Positions 34,971 to 43,011 of a stretch of 64,000 nt of DNA are shown here, one piece after another. The position numbers and the translations under genes are program-made. Position 1 is the first letter of the stretch. Each line of letters opens with the position of its first letter. The stretch comes from Gammaproteobacteria bacterium. Lineage in GTDB: Bacteria; Pseudomonadota; Gammaproteobacteria; Pseudomonadales; Halieaceae. The stretch lies in contig JAUHXH010000004.1 in the NCBI GenBank assembly GCA_030427085.1, positions 124,001 to 188,000 of the forward strand, read 5' to 3'. The notes beneath the pieces were generated by a model, which worked only from the letters and a program-made list of their open reading frames with translations, was not told where the DNA came from and did no database searches.

Positions 34971-35497
34971 TACAGTGCCGCCGGAAGTACATCACGAGGA
35001 GCCCAGTACGCCCAGCCCCCCAGATAGCATGCCCAGATCAATGCCATCACCGGCACCCACACCACCGACGGTGAGGCCAGCGACACCTCACCCCCGACTG
35101 CGCTGCCCGCCAGGTAACTCAGCGGGCCGGCAATGGCGCCCACCAGACTTGCGAGGGCAACGCGCCCCTGCAGAAAGGGAAAAGCAAAGCCCAGCGCCAG
35201 GGCAAAATTGATCCACAGCAACACGTGCCAGTAGGGCAAGCCCCACTGGCCGTCATGGCGAATCAGAATACCGAGCGCGTAGAGGAAGAAGTCCATCGCG
35301 ACACCGCTGACAAACACGGCGGCCACCACGACCGCCTGCCGCGACCAGTCTGCCATCAGTGCACGGTGGAGCAGGACATTGGCCAGCGTTAGCCCTGCCA
35401 CAATCAGCATCCCCGGTGCCAGCACACACACTAACCACATGCCCTCGAACACCAGGCCGCTAACCACGAAGGCCGGCTTACCGCGGAGCGTTTTCAC
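34970..35497 (-). CDS. DUF2878-like integral membrane protein
   Basis: 175 residues from GTG 35497, which overlaps the stop of the cyclopropane synthase-like gene by one base (TAGTG). A longer frame would run inside that gene. About five transmembrane helices; MDFFLYALGILIRH and LPYWHVLLWINFALALG are the recognisable blocks. Members occur in RpoE-ChrR-linked lipid operons in gammaproteobacteria; the function is unknown. Confidence 0.75.
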   Translation of the reverse strand: MKTLRGKPAFVVSGLVFEGMWLVCVLAPGMLIVAGLTLANVLLHRALMADWSRQAVVVAAVFVSGVAMDFFLYALGILIRHDGQWGLPYWHVLLWINFALALGFAFPFLQGRVALASLVGAIAGPLSYLAGSAVGGEVSLASPSVVWVPVMALIWACYLGGWAYWAPRDVLPAAL

Positions 35498-36822
35498 TAC
35501 GCCACACTGACATCCCGGGCGTCGGGGCCGGCGAATAGAAACTGCACCGTGCCGATGGCCCGTTCTCGAAAACCACCTTCGCAGTAGGCCAGGTAAAAAT
35601 CCCACATGCGAATGAAGCCCTGGTCGAAACCCTGTCCGCGCACCGCGTCGAGCCGCTGGTGGAAAGCCTCGCGCCAGCAGGCCAGGGTGCGGGCGTAGTC
35701 ACGGGTGATGTCGTGCAGGTCGGTGATCTGCAGGTCGGTCTGTCGGGCGATGTGGCCCGCCACCACTTCCACTGACGGGAGGCAGCCGCCGGGGAAAATG
35801 TAGCGCTGGATAAAATCAACGCGCTGGCGATAGGCATCATAGCGCTGGTCAGGAATGGTGATGGCCTGCATCAGCATCAGCCCGTGGGGTTTCAGCAACT
35901 GGCCACAGCGCCGGAAAAATTCGCTGTGATAACGGTGGCCAACGGCCTCTACCATTTCAATCGAAACAATTTTGTCGTAGGCGCCCTCAAGCTCGCGGTA
36001 GTCCTTCAACAGGAGCTCCACCCGATCCTCAAGACCCTCGCGGATGACCCACTGTTTCGCGTACTCGTACTGCTCACGGGAGATGGTGGTGGTAGTGACT
36101 TTGCAGCCGTAGTGCCTGGCGGCATGAACGGCCAGCCCGCCCCAGCCCGTACCGATTTCCAGCAGGTGGTCATCGGGGGACAAGCGCAATTTGCGACAGA
36201 TCGTATCGAGCTTGTGTACCGAGGCCTGTTCCAGAGTGGCGTCTTCGCTGGGAAAAATCGCTGCCGAGTAGAGCATGGTGGGGTCGAGGAACAGATCAAA
36301 GAATTCATTGCCCAGGTCGTAGTGGGCGGCGATATTACGCCGCGAGCCCGTAACAGAATTGCGGTTCATGGCATGGGCAATAACCCCGATGCCTCGCTGC
36401 ACCAGACTGCCATTCTGGTTCATACGCTCCAGCATGGGCAGGTTGGACACCATCAACCGGATAACACTCACCAGGTCGGGGGAATGCCAGTAGCCCGCCA
36501 TGTAGGCTTCCCCGGATCCGATCACGCCATTGCGTGCCACCTCGCGAAACGCCGCCGGGTCAGTCACGATGATGTGCGCGCACTGCTGCGCAACATCGGC
36601 ACTCTCGCCAAACTGGTGAACCACCTCCTGACCGGCATAGCGCTCGCTCACCTGCAGGGATCCTCGCTCCAGGCGAGCGAGCCGGGCCAGAACCGCCTTG
36701 CGCGCCAGTCGATTTACCAGCGTCATACTCCCCTGGTCCTGGCTCGCCACCACCGTGTCACGCTGTACCAGATTGGGTACCAGATCTACGATGGACGCCG
36801 AACGACTGGAATTATTCATCAA
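35497..36822 (-). CDS. cfa: Cyclopropane-fatty-acyl-phospholipid synthase family methyltransferase
   Basis: 441 residues. SAM-binding motif LEIGTGWGGLAVHAARHYG, the family blocks YDLGNEFFDLFLDPTMLYS and VEAVGHRYHSEFFRRC, and GDRQRVDFIQRYIFPGG-like PGGCLPS. It adds a methylene or methyl group from SAM to unsaturated phospholipid acyl chains at the membrane. In Rhodobacter, related methylases linked to the RpoE-ChrR response contribute to furan fatty acids, so the product may not be a simple cyclopropane. It overlaps the DUF1365 gene by 4 bases. Confidence 0.92.
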   Translation of the reverse strand: MMNNSSRSASIVDLVPNLVQRDTVVASQDQGSMTLVNRLARKAVLARLARLERGSLQVSERYAGQEVVHQFGESADVAQQCAHIIVTDPAAFREVARNGVIGSGEAYMAGYWHSPDLVSVIRLMVSNLPMLERMNQNGSLVQRGIGVIAHAMNRNSVTGSRRNIAAHYDLGNEFFDLFLDPTMLYSAAIFPSEDATLEQASVHKLDTICRKLRLSPDDHLLEIGTGWGGLAVHAARHYGCKVTTTTISREQYEYAKQWVIREGLEDRVELLLKDYRELEGAYDKIVSIEMVEAVGHRYHSEFFRRCGQLLKPHGLMLMQAITIPDQRYDAYRQRVDFIQRYIFPGGCLPSVEVVAGHIARQTDLQITDLHDITRDYARTLACWREAFHQRLDAVRGQGFDQGFIRMWDFYLAYCEGGFRERAIGTVQFLFAGPDARDVSVA

Positions 36823-37595
36823 TCACTTACTCCTGATTCCAAGGGAACATTCTGGCCCGGGTGCCGATGCAGCGGTACGCGCTTCAAATAAAGCTTCAGG
36901 GCCTGCCAATAGATGGCACTGCACACTTTTACGGTCATCAGGGGAAAGCGGATCATCAGCGCATTGAGGCTACGTGCGGAAACAGGCTGCCGTTGCATTT
37001 TTAGTCCCGCCTCAAACACACAGTGCTGCGCTTCCAGATTGCTCAAATTGATACTCACTTCGTCGCCAGGGACACTGCCGCACCAGTGATAGCGCTGGTT
37101 CATCGGCATAAAGGGCGATACGTGCATGTCCTTGTCAAAGCTGGCCTCCAGCGGACCCTCCGAGGCATTCACCGACAACACATAACCGTGGCGCTCGCCC
37201 CAGGGTGTGTTGTGCACATCCAGCAGCAACCAGCGCACCTGCTCTCCCTTGGCATCGAAACAGTAATACACACTGATCGGGTTCATGTTGAATCCAAAGT
37301 AGCGCCAGTTGGCCAGCAATGCGATGGGGCCATCGGGGCGCGTGCCGCTTTGCTTTTCAATGTGATCACGTACCGCTTCTTCCAGCGGCACATCGCTATC
37401 ACCGAAAAAATCCGCCCGACGAAATCGCGCGGGCGCCCACCGGCCAAGCCCCCATAGCGGAGACAGACGCACCAACTCCGGCAATTCATCCAGATAGGTC
37501 AGCATCATGAATGCGCGATAGGAAAATCCGTGTCGGCGTGGGGTGTGCCGCTGATGCCAGATATCGCCGGTGTAGATAGCACTGCGCATCAGCAA
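36819..37595 (-). CDS. DUF1365 family protein
   Basis: 258 residues. YTGDIWHQRHTPRRHGFSYRAFMM at the N-terminus (two parts), FGFNMNPISVYYCFD, VHNTPWGERHGYVL and KDMHVSPFMPMNQRYHW are the DUF1365 blocks. The family always travels with the FAD oxidoreductase and the cyclopropane-synthase-like methylase and is presumed to act with them on membrane fatty acids. It overlaps both neighbours by a few bases. Confidence 0.9.
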   Translation of the reverse strand: MLMRSAIYTGDIWHQRHTPRRHGFSYRAFMMLTYLDELPELVRLSPLWGLGRWAPARFRRADFFGDSDVPLEEAVRDHIEKQSGTRPDGPIALLANWRYFGFNMNPISVYYCFDAKGEQVRWLLLDVHNTPWGERHGYVLSVNASEGPLEASFDKDMHVSPFMPMNQRYHWCGSVPGDEVSINLSNLEAQHCVFEAGLKMQRQPVSARSLNALMIRFPLMTVKVCSAIYWQALKLYLKRVPLHRHPGQNVPLESGVSD

Positions 37596-38851
37596 TCCAC
37601 TCCCAGGTGACGCGCCACGCGCATGGCGCTCACCACGCCGTCTTCGTGGAAACCGTTAGCCCAGTAGGCGCCGCAGAACCAGGTGTTGTTAACCCCGTTG
37701 ATCTCCTGCCAACGTTCCTGCGCGGACAGGGAGGCCAGCGAGAACTGTGGGTGGGCATAGTTGAAGGTCTGGATAACGTGCGCCGGGTCGATCTGGTCGT
37801 CGGCATTCAGGGTGACGCAATAGGTCTTGTCTGCCGACAGGCCCTGCAGGATGTTCATGTTGTAAGTCAGCAGCGGCAGCTGGCTGGTGTCCGCCTGCAG
37901 TCGATAGTTCCAGCTGGACCAGGCGCGCCGCTTGTCGGGCAGCAGCCGCGTGTCGGTGTGAAGAACCACGGTGTTATTGGCATAGGGGATATCTCCCAGC
38001 AGTTTCTGCTCCAGGGGCGACGCATCCTGCAGCATGCCCAGTGCCTGATCAGAATGGCAGGCAAACACCACAGCGTCGAACTCGCCCCCGTCACGGGGCT
38101 CGTCATTCTGCGCGACAGTGAGCCTGACGCCCTTCGGTAAGCGCTCAACGCCCAGCACCCGGGTAGCCAGATGGATACGGTCGGCAAAAGCTCTGGTCAG
38201 GGGCTCCAGATACTCCCGTGACCCGCCCTTGATTACCCGCCACCGGGGCCGGTCGCGCAACTGCAGCAGACCGTGGTGATGGAAGAAGCGGACAAAAAAT
38301 TCCACCGGGAATGCCAACACCTGCTCCAGCGGGGCAGACCAGATTGCCGAGCCCATTGGAATTAAATAGCGATCGCGAAAGGCCGCGGAGTAAGCACCGC
38401 TTTGCAGATAGTCGCCCAGTGTCACCCCCTCGCGCAGGTGGCCGCCCTGCCAGTCGGCCACGGCCTCTTTGTTAAAGCGCATGATATCGCTCAGCATACG
38501 CCAGTGCTCGGGGTCCAGCACACTGCTACGGCGACTGAACAGGGCATTGAGGCCGCTGCCCGCATACTCCACGCCGTTGACAGGATCGCTAACGCTGAAA
38601 CCCATCCGGGTCGGTTGCGAGGCCACACCGAGTTCATCAAGCAGCGCGATGAAATTCGGGTAGGTGCGTTCGTTGTAGACGATAAAGCCAGTGTCGATGG
38701 CGAGGGGGCCTGCCGCCGTGTCCACATCAACTGTGGCGGTATGGCCACCGAGGCGATCCTCCTGCTCAAACAGGGTGATGTCGTGTTTCCGGTGCAACAG
38801 GTAAGCAGCCGTAAGACCGGCAATTCCGGAGCCGATGATGGCTATGCGCAT
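37589..38851 (-). CDS. FAD-dependent amine-oxidase-like oxidoreductase
   Basis: 420 residues. N-terminal FAD motif IGSGIAGLTAAYLLHRKHDITLFE (residues 6-29, in two halves), then RLGGHTATVD. The group is COG2907-like, with NERTYPNFIALLDELGV and GVEYAGSGLNALFSRR. It is thought to desaturate or oxidise a membrane acyl chain together with the DUF1365 and methylase proteins. It overlaps the SDR gene upstream by 10 bases and the DUF1365 gene downstream by 7. Confidence 0.88.
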   Translation of the reverse strand: MRIAIIGSGIAGLTAAYLLHRKHDITLFEQEDRLGGHTATVDVDTAAGPLAIDTGFIVYNERTYPNFIALLDELGVASQPTRMGFSVSDPVNGVEYAGSGLNALFSRRSSVLDPEHWRMLSDIMRFNKEAVADWQGGHLREGVTLGDYLQSGAYSAAFRDRYLIPMGSAIWSAPLEQVLAFPVEFFVRFFHHHGLLQLRDRPRWRVIKGGSREYLEPLTRAFADRIHLATRVLGVERLPKGVRLTVAQNDEPRDGGEFDAVVFACHSDQALGMLQDASPLEQKLLGDIPYANNTVVLHTDTRLLPDKRRAWSSWNYRLQADTSQLPLLTYNMNILQGLSADKTYCVTLNADDQIDPAHVIQTFNYAHPQFSLASLSAQERWQEINGVNNTWFCGAYWANGFHEDGVVSAMRVARHLGVDC

Positions 38852-39636
38852 TGTGTTTTATCCAGTTTGTTGATGCGGGTAATGCGCGGCGCCACCAGGC
38901 CCAGCCACAGGCTGGGGAAGCACGACAGAAAGCGCAATGGCCAGGCCAGCCGCCGGGGAAAGTCGATGGCATTCGCCCCCTGCTCCAGACCCCTGACGAT
39001 GCGCTGCGCGGCCTCGTCCGGGTCCATCAGGCCGGGCATGGGAAAGTCGTTGTCCCGGGTCATTGGTGTTGCCACGAAGCCCGGGCGCACAGAAACCACC
39101 TCAAGTCGCGTGCGCGACAGGTCCGCCTGCACCGACTGTAAAAAATAATCCAGCGCAGCTTTCGAAGCACCGTACGCTTCTGCTCTGGGCAAACCCAGGC
39201 AGGACGAGAGGCTACCGACGGCACAAAACACCGGGCGGGGACTGTTACCCAGTAAGGGCATGGCCTGCCGCAGGGTGTTCACCGGCCCGAAATAATTGGC
39301 GTCGAACACCCGACGGTAGCTGGCAACATCGAGCGCCAGGCCATCGTCGTACTCACAGGTGCCCGCCGCGGCGACGACCAGGTCCAATTGATCGGTGATG
39401 GCGGCAAGCTGTCGCCCGGCCTCGTCCATTCCCTGGTCATCCGCCACATCACAAGGCAGGACTCGAATGTGACTGGGAAATTCACGAGCCAATGCCGTGA
39501 GCGGCTCCCGGCGGCGGCCACTGACCACCACAAAGCAGTCCCGTGCTACCAGCTCGCGCACTACCGCCGCCCCGATACCGCTACCGGCACCAGTCACCCA
39601 CGCCAGTGAACCGCTGAATTTTCGACGTCGCGACAT
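38842..39636 (-). CDS. Short-chain dehydrogenase/reductase
   Basis: 264 residues from ATG 39636, which overlaps the preceding stop by one base (TGATG); a longer frame from 39708 lies inside the upstream gene. TGAGSGIGAAVV is the cofactor motif; the catalytic Ser-Tyr-Lys set is VGSLSSCLGLPRAEAYGASKAAL. A C-terminal hydrophobic stretch (PLRFLSCFPSLWLGLVA) suggests membrane contact. It is an operon member with an unknown lipid-related substrate. Confidence 0.88.
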   Translation of the reverse strand: MSRRRKFSGSLAWVTGAGSGIGAAVVRELVARDCFVVVSGRRREPLTALAREFPSHIRVLPCDVADDQGMDEAGRQLAAITDQLDLVVAAAGTCEYDDGLALDVASYRRVFDANYFGPVNTLRQAMPLLGNSPRPVFCAVGSLSSCLGLPRAEAYGASKAALDYFLQSVQADLSRTRLEVVSVRPGFVATPMTRDNDFPMPGLMDPDEAAQRIVRGLEQGANAIDFPRRLAWPLRFLSCFPSLWLGLVAPRITRINKLDKTQCA

Positions 39637-40100
39637 CAGGCCGTAACGGGACTGGGGGCTGGCGTAGCCGGGCCCTGCAAGCGGGATTTCACGCTGCGCA
39701 ATGCCCAACCGAGAACAGGCAGGTGCTCGTACACCATGGCGCCCAGGTCGTAGAAATCTTCATGGAAGCGCACTGTATCGCCCGATGGGTCCAGGAGCAG
39801 GTAAGTGTTGCCGCGCAGGCTGAGGTCGCGTCCACCCGCCAGCCGGGCGTGGCGGTAGTGCATCTGCCAGATCAGCATCGCACGGTCACCTTCGCGCACA
39901 ATGTCGTCAAACTCGAAGCGACAGGCCTGCAGATTGGTGGACACACCGTCGAAATAGGCCATCAGCTCGGTTTTACCGCGCACTTCGTGCACGGGATCCC
40001 GAAACACCACGTCATCGCTGTAAAGACGCAACAAGCCCTCCGTGGGCGTGCCGAGGAAATCCGCATATTCACGGCACAAGGTTTCTACTACGTCCGGCAC
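39636..40100 (-). CDS. NTF2/SnoaL-like protein, first gene of the lipid operon
   Basis: 154 residues with an NTF2-like cone fold pattern: LLRLYSDDVVFRDPVHEVRG, then ELMAYFDG, and FHEDFYDLGAMVYEHLPVLG. Start is GTG 40100 with AGGAG eight bases upstream. It is the promoter-proximal gene, about 29 bases after the predicted transcription start of the RpoE-type promoter. The fold can host a small enzyme or a lipid-binding pocket; no activity is known. Confidence 0.82.
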   Translation of the reverse strand: MPDVVETLCREYADFLGTPTEGLLRLYSDDVVFRDPVHEVRGKTELMAYFDGVSTNLQACRFEFDDIVREGDRAMLIWQMHYRHARLAGGRDLSLRGNTYLLLDPSGDTVRFHEDFYDLGAMVYEHLPVLGWALRSVKSRLQGPATPAPSPVTA

Positions 40101-40135
40101 TCAAGGCGCTCCTGCTTTAACTATCCTGTGGCTGT

Positions 40136-40164
40136 CTTTACGCAAGGGCCACCCTGCCAGATCA
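40136..40164 (-). promoter_or_regulatory. RpoE (singlet-oxygen type) promoter for the lipid operon
   Basis: Minus strand: TGATCT (40164-40159), an 18-base spacer, then TAAAG (40140-40136). This matches the TGATCC-N18-TA pattern known for RpoE-ChrR regulated promoters, with one mismatch. The first gene starts 36 bases further on. Confidence 0.6.
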
Positions 40165-40191
40165 CCCCGATGGCGCTCTAATATATGCGGG

Positions 40192-40220
40192 TGATCCAAT
40201 GTCGTGTTTCACCCGTATCA
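40192..40220 (+). promoter_or_regulatory. RpoE autoregulatory promoter
   Basis: TGATCC (40192-40197), an 18-base spacer, then TATCA (40216-40220). The exact hexamer and spacer match the RpoE-ChrR promoter pattern. Transcription would begin near 40227, so the coding start must be at 40255 rather than at the GTG at 40204. Confidence 0.65.
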
Positions 40221-40254
40221 CTGCCACGTAGCCATCACCGCCGTAAACGCTAAA

Positions 40255-40896
40255 ATGATGCCAAACAGCCAGGATCGCGACCGCGCAACCGTGCAGCAAA
40301 CCGGAAGCATCAGACAGGATGAATGGAGCCAATTGCTGGTGGCAGTTGGCACCCAGCGCAATCGCGCGGCTTTCGAGCGCCTGTTTGCCCATTATGCGCC
40401 GCAAATCAAAGGCTTCCAGATCAAGCAGGGCGGGCGATCTGACAGCTATGAGGCCGGTGAGGAGCTGGTGCAGGAAGTGATGTTCCGGGTGTGGACCCGC
40501 GCCCCGGGCTACGACCCATCGCGCGCCTCGGCCAACACGTGGATCTACACCATCATGCGTAATTGCCGGGTGGATGCGCTGCGTCGGCAGGCCTGTCGCC
40601 CCGGGCTGGACGAGGGTCTGGCGGTAGAGGACGTTTGGGACGAAGCGCTGGACGAGCAACCGCTGGTCTATCTGCAACAGTACCGCGAGCAGTCCTCCAT
40701 CAGCGCCGCCCTGGGCGAGCTGCCGGAGGAGCAGAGTCAGGTCATAGAGAAAGCATTTGTGGAAGGTAAATCTCACCAGGAGATATCGAGTGAGCTGGGA
40801 TTACCGCTGGGCACCGTCAAGTCGCGGGTGCGACTTGGTCTGAAAAAACTCCAGGGTGCCCTGGCCGGTAAGAAAAGCCAGGAAGTAAAGCGATGA
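40255..40896 (+). CDS. rpoE: ECF sigma factor RpoE (ChrR-controlled)
   Basis: 213 residues from the first of two adjacent ATGs (40255, 40258). Region 2 is AFERLFAHYAPQIKGF to NTWIYTIMRNCRVDALRR; region 4 is EKAFVEGKSHQEISSELG and PLGTVKSRVRLGLKKL. It is a group-IV sigma factor that directs transcription after singlet-oxygen or similar stress. The stop overlaps the chrR start by 4 bases (ATGA), the usual sigma/anti-sigma arrangement. A longer frame from GTG 40204 would start upstream of the predicted transcription start. Confidence 0.92.
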   Translation: MMPNSQDRDRATVQQTGSIRQDEWSQLLVAVGTQRNRAAFERLFAHYAPQIKGFQIKQGGRSDSYEAGEELVQEVMFRVWTRAPGYDPSRASANTWIYTIMRNCRVDALRRQACRPGLDEGLAVEDVWDEALDEQPLVYLQQYREQSSISAALGELPEEQSQVIEKAFVEGKSHQEISSELGLPLGTVKSRVRLGLKKLQGALAGKKSQEVKR

Positions 40897-41579
40897 TTGA
40901 ACACCACCCCGATCAAAACCTGCTGTTGGAATACGCCAATGGCAGCTTACCCTGGGCGCAGGCCCTGGCGGTGTCGGCACACATTCAAATGTGCCCGCGC
41001 TGTACCCAACATCTGCGCCAACTCAATGAATTGGGCGGCGCCCTGCTGGATCAATCCACAGCCAGCGAGCCGGCGAGCGACAGCTGGTCACGCTTGATGG
41101 CCCGGGTGGACAGCAGTGAAGCCGAATCAGCCGCGCCTGCAACCGCGGAACCGCCGGTTGCGCCCCGTAAAATCAGCGACCCGATGTTGTCAGGCGCACC
41201 TCCGGTTATTCGCAAATTGCTACACACTAATCCGCCCCTGCATTGGCAGCGGGTATCCCGGGGCTTGCGCGCTGCAAGGCTCGTCACTGGACAGGCAAGC
41301 AGTGAAGTTGCTTTCCACCGCATTTCTTGCGGCGCGAAAGTGGCCGAGCACGACCACCGCGGCCAGGAGATCACAGTGGTGCTCTACGGCAGTTTTTCCG
41401 ACGCGGACGGCGTGTACTCGGTTGGCGACTTCCTGGTCCGGCAACCGGGTCAGGTACACCGGCCCACTGCCACTCAGGACCAGGAGTGCCTGTGCCTGTC
41501 GGTAGTGGAAGCGCCCGTTGCGGTGACAGGATTACTGGGTCGGTTGATCAACCCCTTCCTGGGGATTCGCCCCGCCTGA
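40893..41579 (+). CDS. chrR: Zinc-binding anti-sigma factor ChrR
   Basis: 228 residues. The N-terminal anti-sigma domain has the zinc motif H-x3-C-x2-C (H30, C34, C37). The C-terminal cupin domain (about residues 120-215) contains AEHDHRGQEITVVLYGSF, GVYSVGDFLVRQPG and VHRP, the second metal site. ChrR holds RpoE inactive and releases it in response to singlet oxygen. Its 3' end overlaps the convergent secreted kinase-like gene by 48 bases. Confidence 0.93.
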   Translation: MIEHHPDQNLLLEYANGSLPWAQALAVSAHIQMCPRCTQHLRQLNELGGALLDQSTASEPASDSWSRLMARVDSSEAESAAPATAEPPVAPRKISDPMLSGAPPVIRKLLHTNPPLHWQRVSRGLRAARLVTGQASSEVAFHRISCGAKVAEHDHRGQEITVVLYGSFSDADGVYSVGDFLVRQPGQVHRPTATQDQECLCLSVVEAPVAVTGLLGRLINPFLGIRPA

Positions 41580-42974
41580 CGCTGGCGCCACGCTGCACTC
41601 AACAGTTACAGCCTGGGCCGCTGCCGGGTCCATGATGCCAGCGGCGTCCAGGTCAAAACGCAACTCACCATTGCGACAGCGATCTCTCAACACCTTGGCC
41701 ACTTCCTGCGCCCGCAGCAATATGCCATTGGCCTCGCGCGTGGTGATGCCGTAGTGGTTGAGCACCGCCGCAGCCACATCACCCCCGGCAGCAAAATCTG
41801 TAGCCAGTTGTTGCAGGCGCTGATACAGGCCCGGGTCCATATGGTGCCAGTCATCCAGCATGCCGGCCTTCTGCGCGAAGTTGGCGTAGGCACCATAAAC
41901 CCCCGCGTCATTGTCGTTCAACACCGTGTGATGCACCCGCACCGCAGCAGCTGAAGGCTGGCTATCGCTGAATACCAACCGCCCGTCCTGCTCCGTCATC
42001 CAGTGGCGGTTGTAGTCGATGTTACCGATACGATCCTGCTGCCGGAGGATGTAATCCAGAATGACGATCTCGGTGATCTCCGCCATCCACAGTGCGATCT
42101 GGCTGGGGCTGGCGCCATCGCTGAGGGCGCGCTGCATTTTGGGGTCGCGATGGGCTGCATCCAGCCCTTTTGCGATGGCTTCGCCAAGCGGCAGATTTTG
42201 CCGCAGGGCGAGAAAGGGCGCCGTGCGCTGGAAGTCCCGGTTCTGGCCAACACCCCAACCGGATTCCCGGGTGCCATTCACTTCGGGCCCGTAACGCTTG
42301 CCGGAAAACAGCAGAAACACACCCCACAGGTTTTCCCCTTCGCGGTCGAACAGGCTACTGCGATGGGAATACTCGGTGGGGTTTGCGGTGGCCTGGTCCA
42401 TTTCCGTCCAGCCGGCATGTAACATTTTCAGCTTCGCTGAACCACTCAGCGCCAGGCCCCGTTTGATCACGCGCTCTCGGTAAGCCGACACCGGAAACTC
42501 GGCACGAACCGCTACCGGCACATCGAGCCGGGTATCGAGGTAACGGCTGAAGTGGTAATACAACAGGCTGGCCGGGGCGTAGGTGCCGCTGGTGTACTGG
42601 CCATTCAGCGAATTTTTGAACACCGCCAACTCAACACGCGAATCGTCGATGGCATGCCGCCCTCGCGGGCAAACGCTGCGTTCGAAGTCGTCGGCCCGAC
42701 CCGCCCATTCAGTGCCATCCAGGGCGTAGATCAGTGCCGCCGGGCTGGTGCTCCAGATTTTCGGACACACTGCGGTATCGGTGTTGGTGGTGTCGATGTC
42801 GCAGAAAGCCCGCTCTGCTTCCCGGTCCCCCTCGCGCATAACACTGTCCGGCAAGGGCTCGACGGCGCTGCAAGTCAGCGGCATTGGCACCACTGCCCCG
42901 ACTGAAAGGGGCATAACAATCAGCGCCCAACACGTTATGGCGGAGAACACCTTGATATACGCCTGCACGGACAT
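41532..42974 (-). CDS. Secreted protein with atypical kinase-like (HipA/FAM20-type) pattern
   Basis: 480 residues, N-terminal signal peptide (cut near VGA-V, residue 27), several cysteines as in exported proteins. The central part looks like an atypical kinase: a lone Lys120 in LAVFKNSLNG, then SLLYYHFSRYLDTRLDVPVAV as the next helix and strand, ILDYILRQQDRIGNID (Asp314) as the catalytic loop, and NDNDAG (354-359) as the metal-binding loop. The order and spacing follow HipA and FAM20 kinases. I recognise no closer family. Activity is inference. Confidence 0.6.
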   Translation of the reverse strand: MSVQAYIKVFSAITCWALIVMPLSVGAVVPMPLTCSAVEPLPDSVMREGDREAERAFCDIDTTNTDTAVCPKIWSTSPAALIYALDGTEWAGRADDFERSVCPRGRHAIDDSRVELAVFKNSLNGQYTSGTYAPASLLYYHFSRYLDTRLDVPVAVRAEFPVSAYRERVIKRGLALSGSAKLKMLHAGWTEMDQATANPTEYSHRSSLFDREGENLWGVFLLFSGKRYGPEVNGTRESGWGVGQNRDFQRTAPFLALRQNLPLGEAIAKGLDAAHRDPKMQRALSDGASPSQIALWMAEITEIVILDYILRQQDRIGNIDYNRHWMTEQDGRLVFSDSQPSAAAVRVHHTVLNDNDAGVYGAYANFAQKAGMLDDWHHMDPGLYQRLQQLATDFAAGGDVAAAVLNHYGITTREANGILLRAQEVAKVLRDRCRNGELRFDLDAAGIMDPAAAQAVTVECSVAPASGGANPQEGVDQPTQ

Positions 42975-43011
42975 TCCTCTTGTGTGAGATACTCGGGGAG
43001 TGTTCTAGAGT

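Noticed and set aside
40204-40254. Longer RpoE start at GTG 40204
   Set aside because: The predicted RpoE promoter would start transcription near 40227, downstream of that codon.
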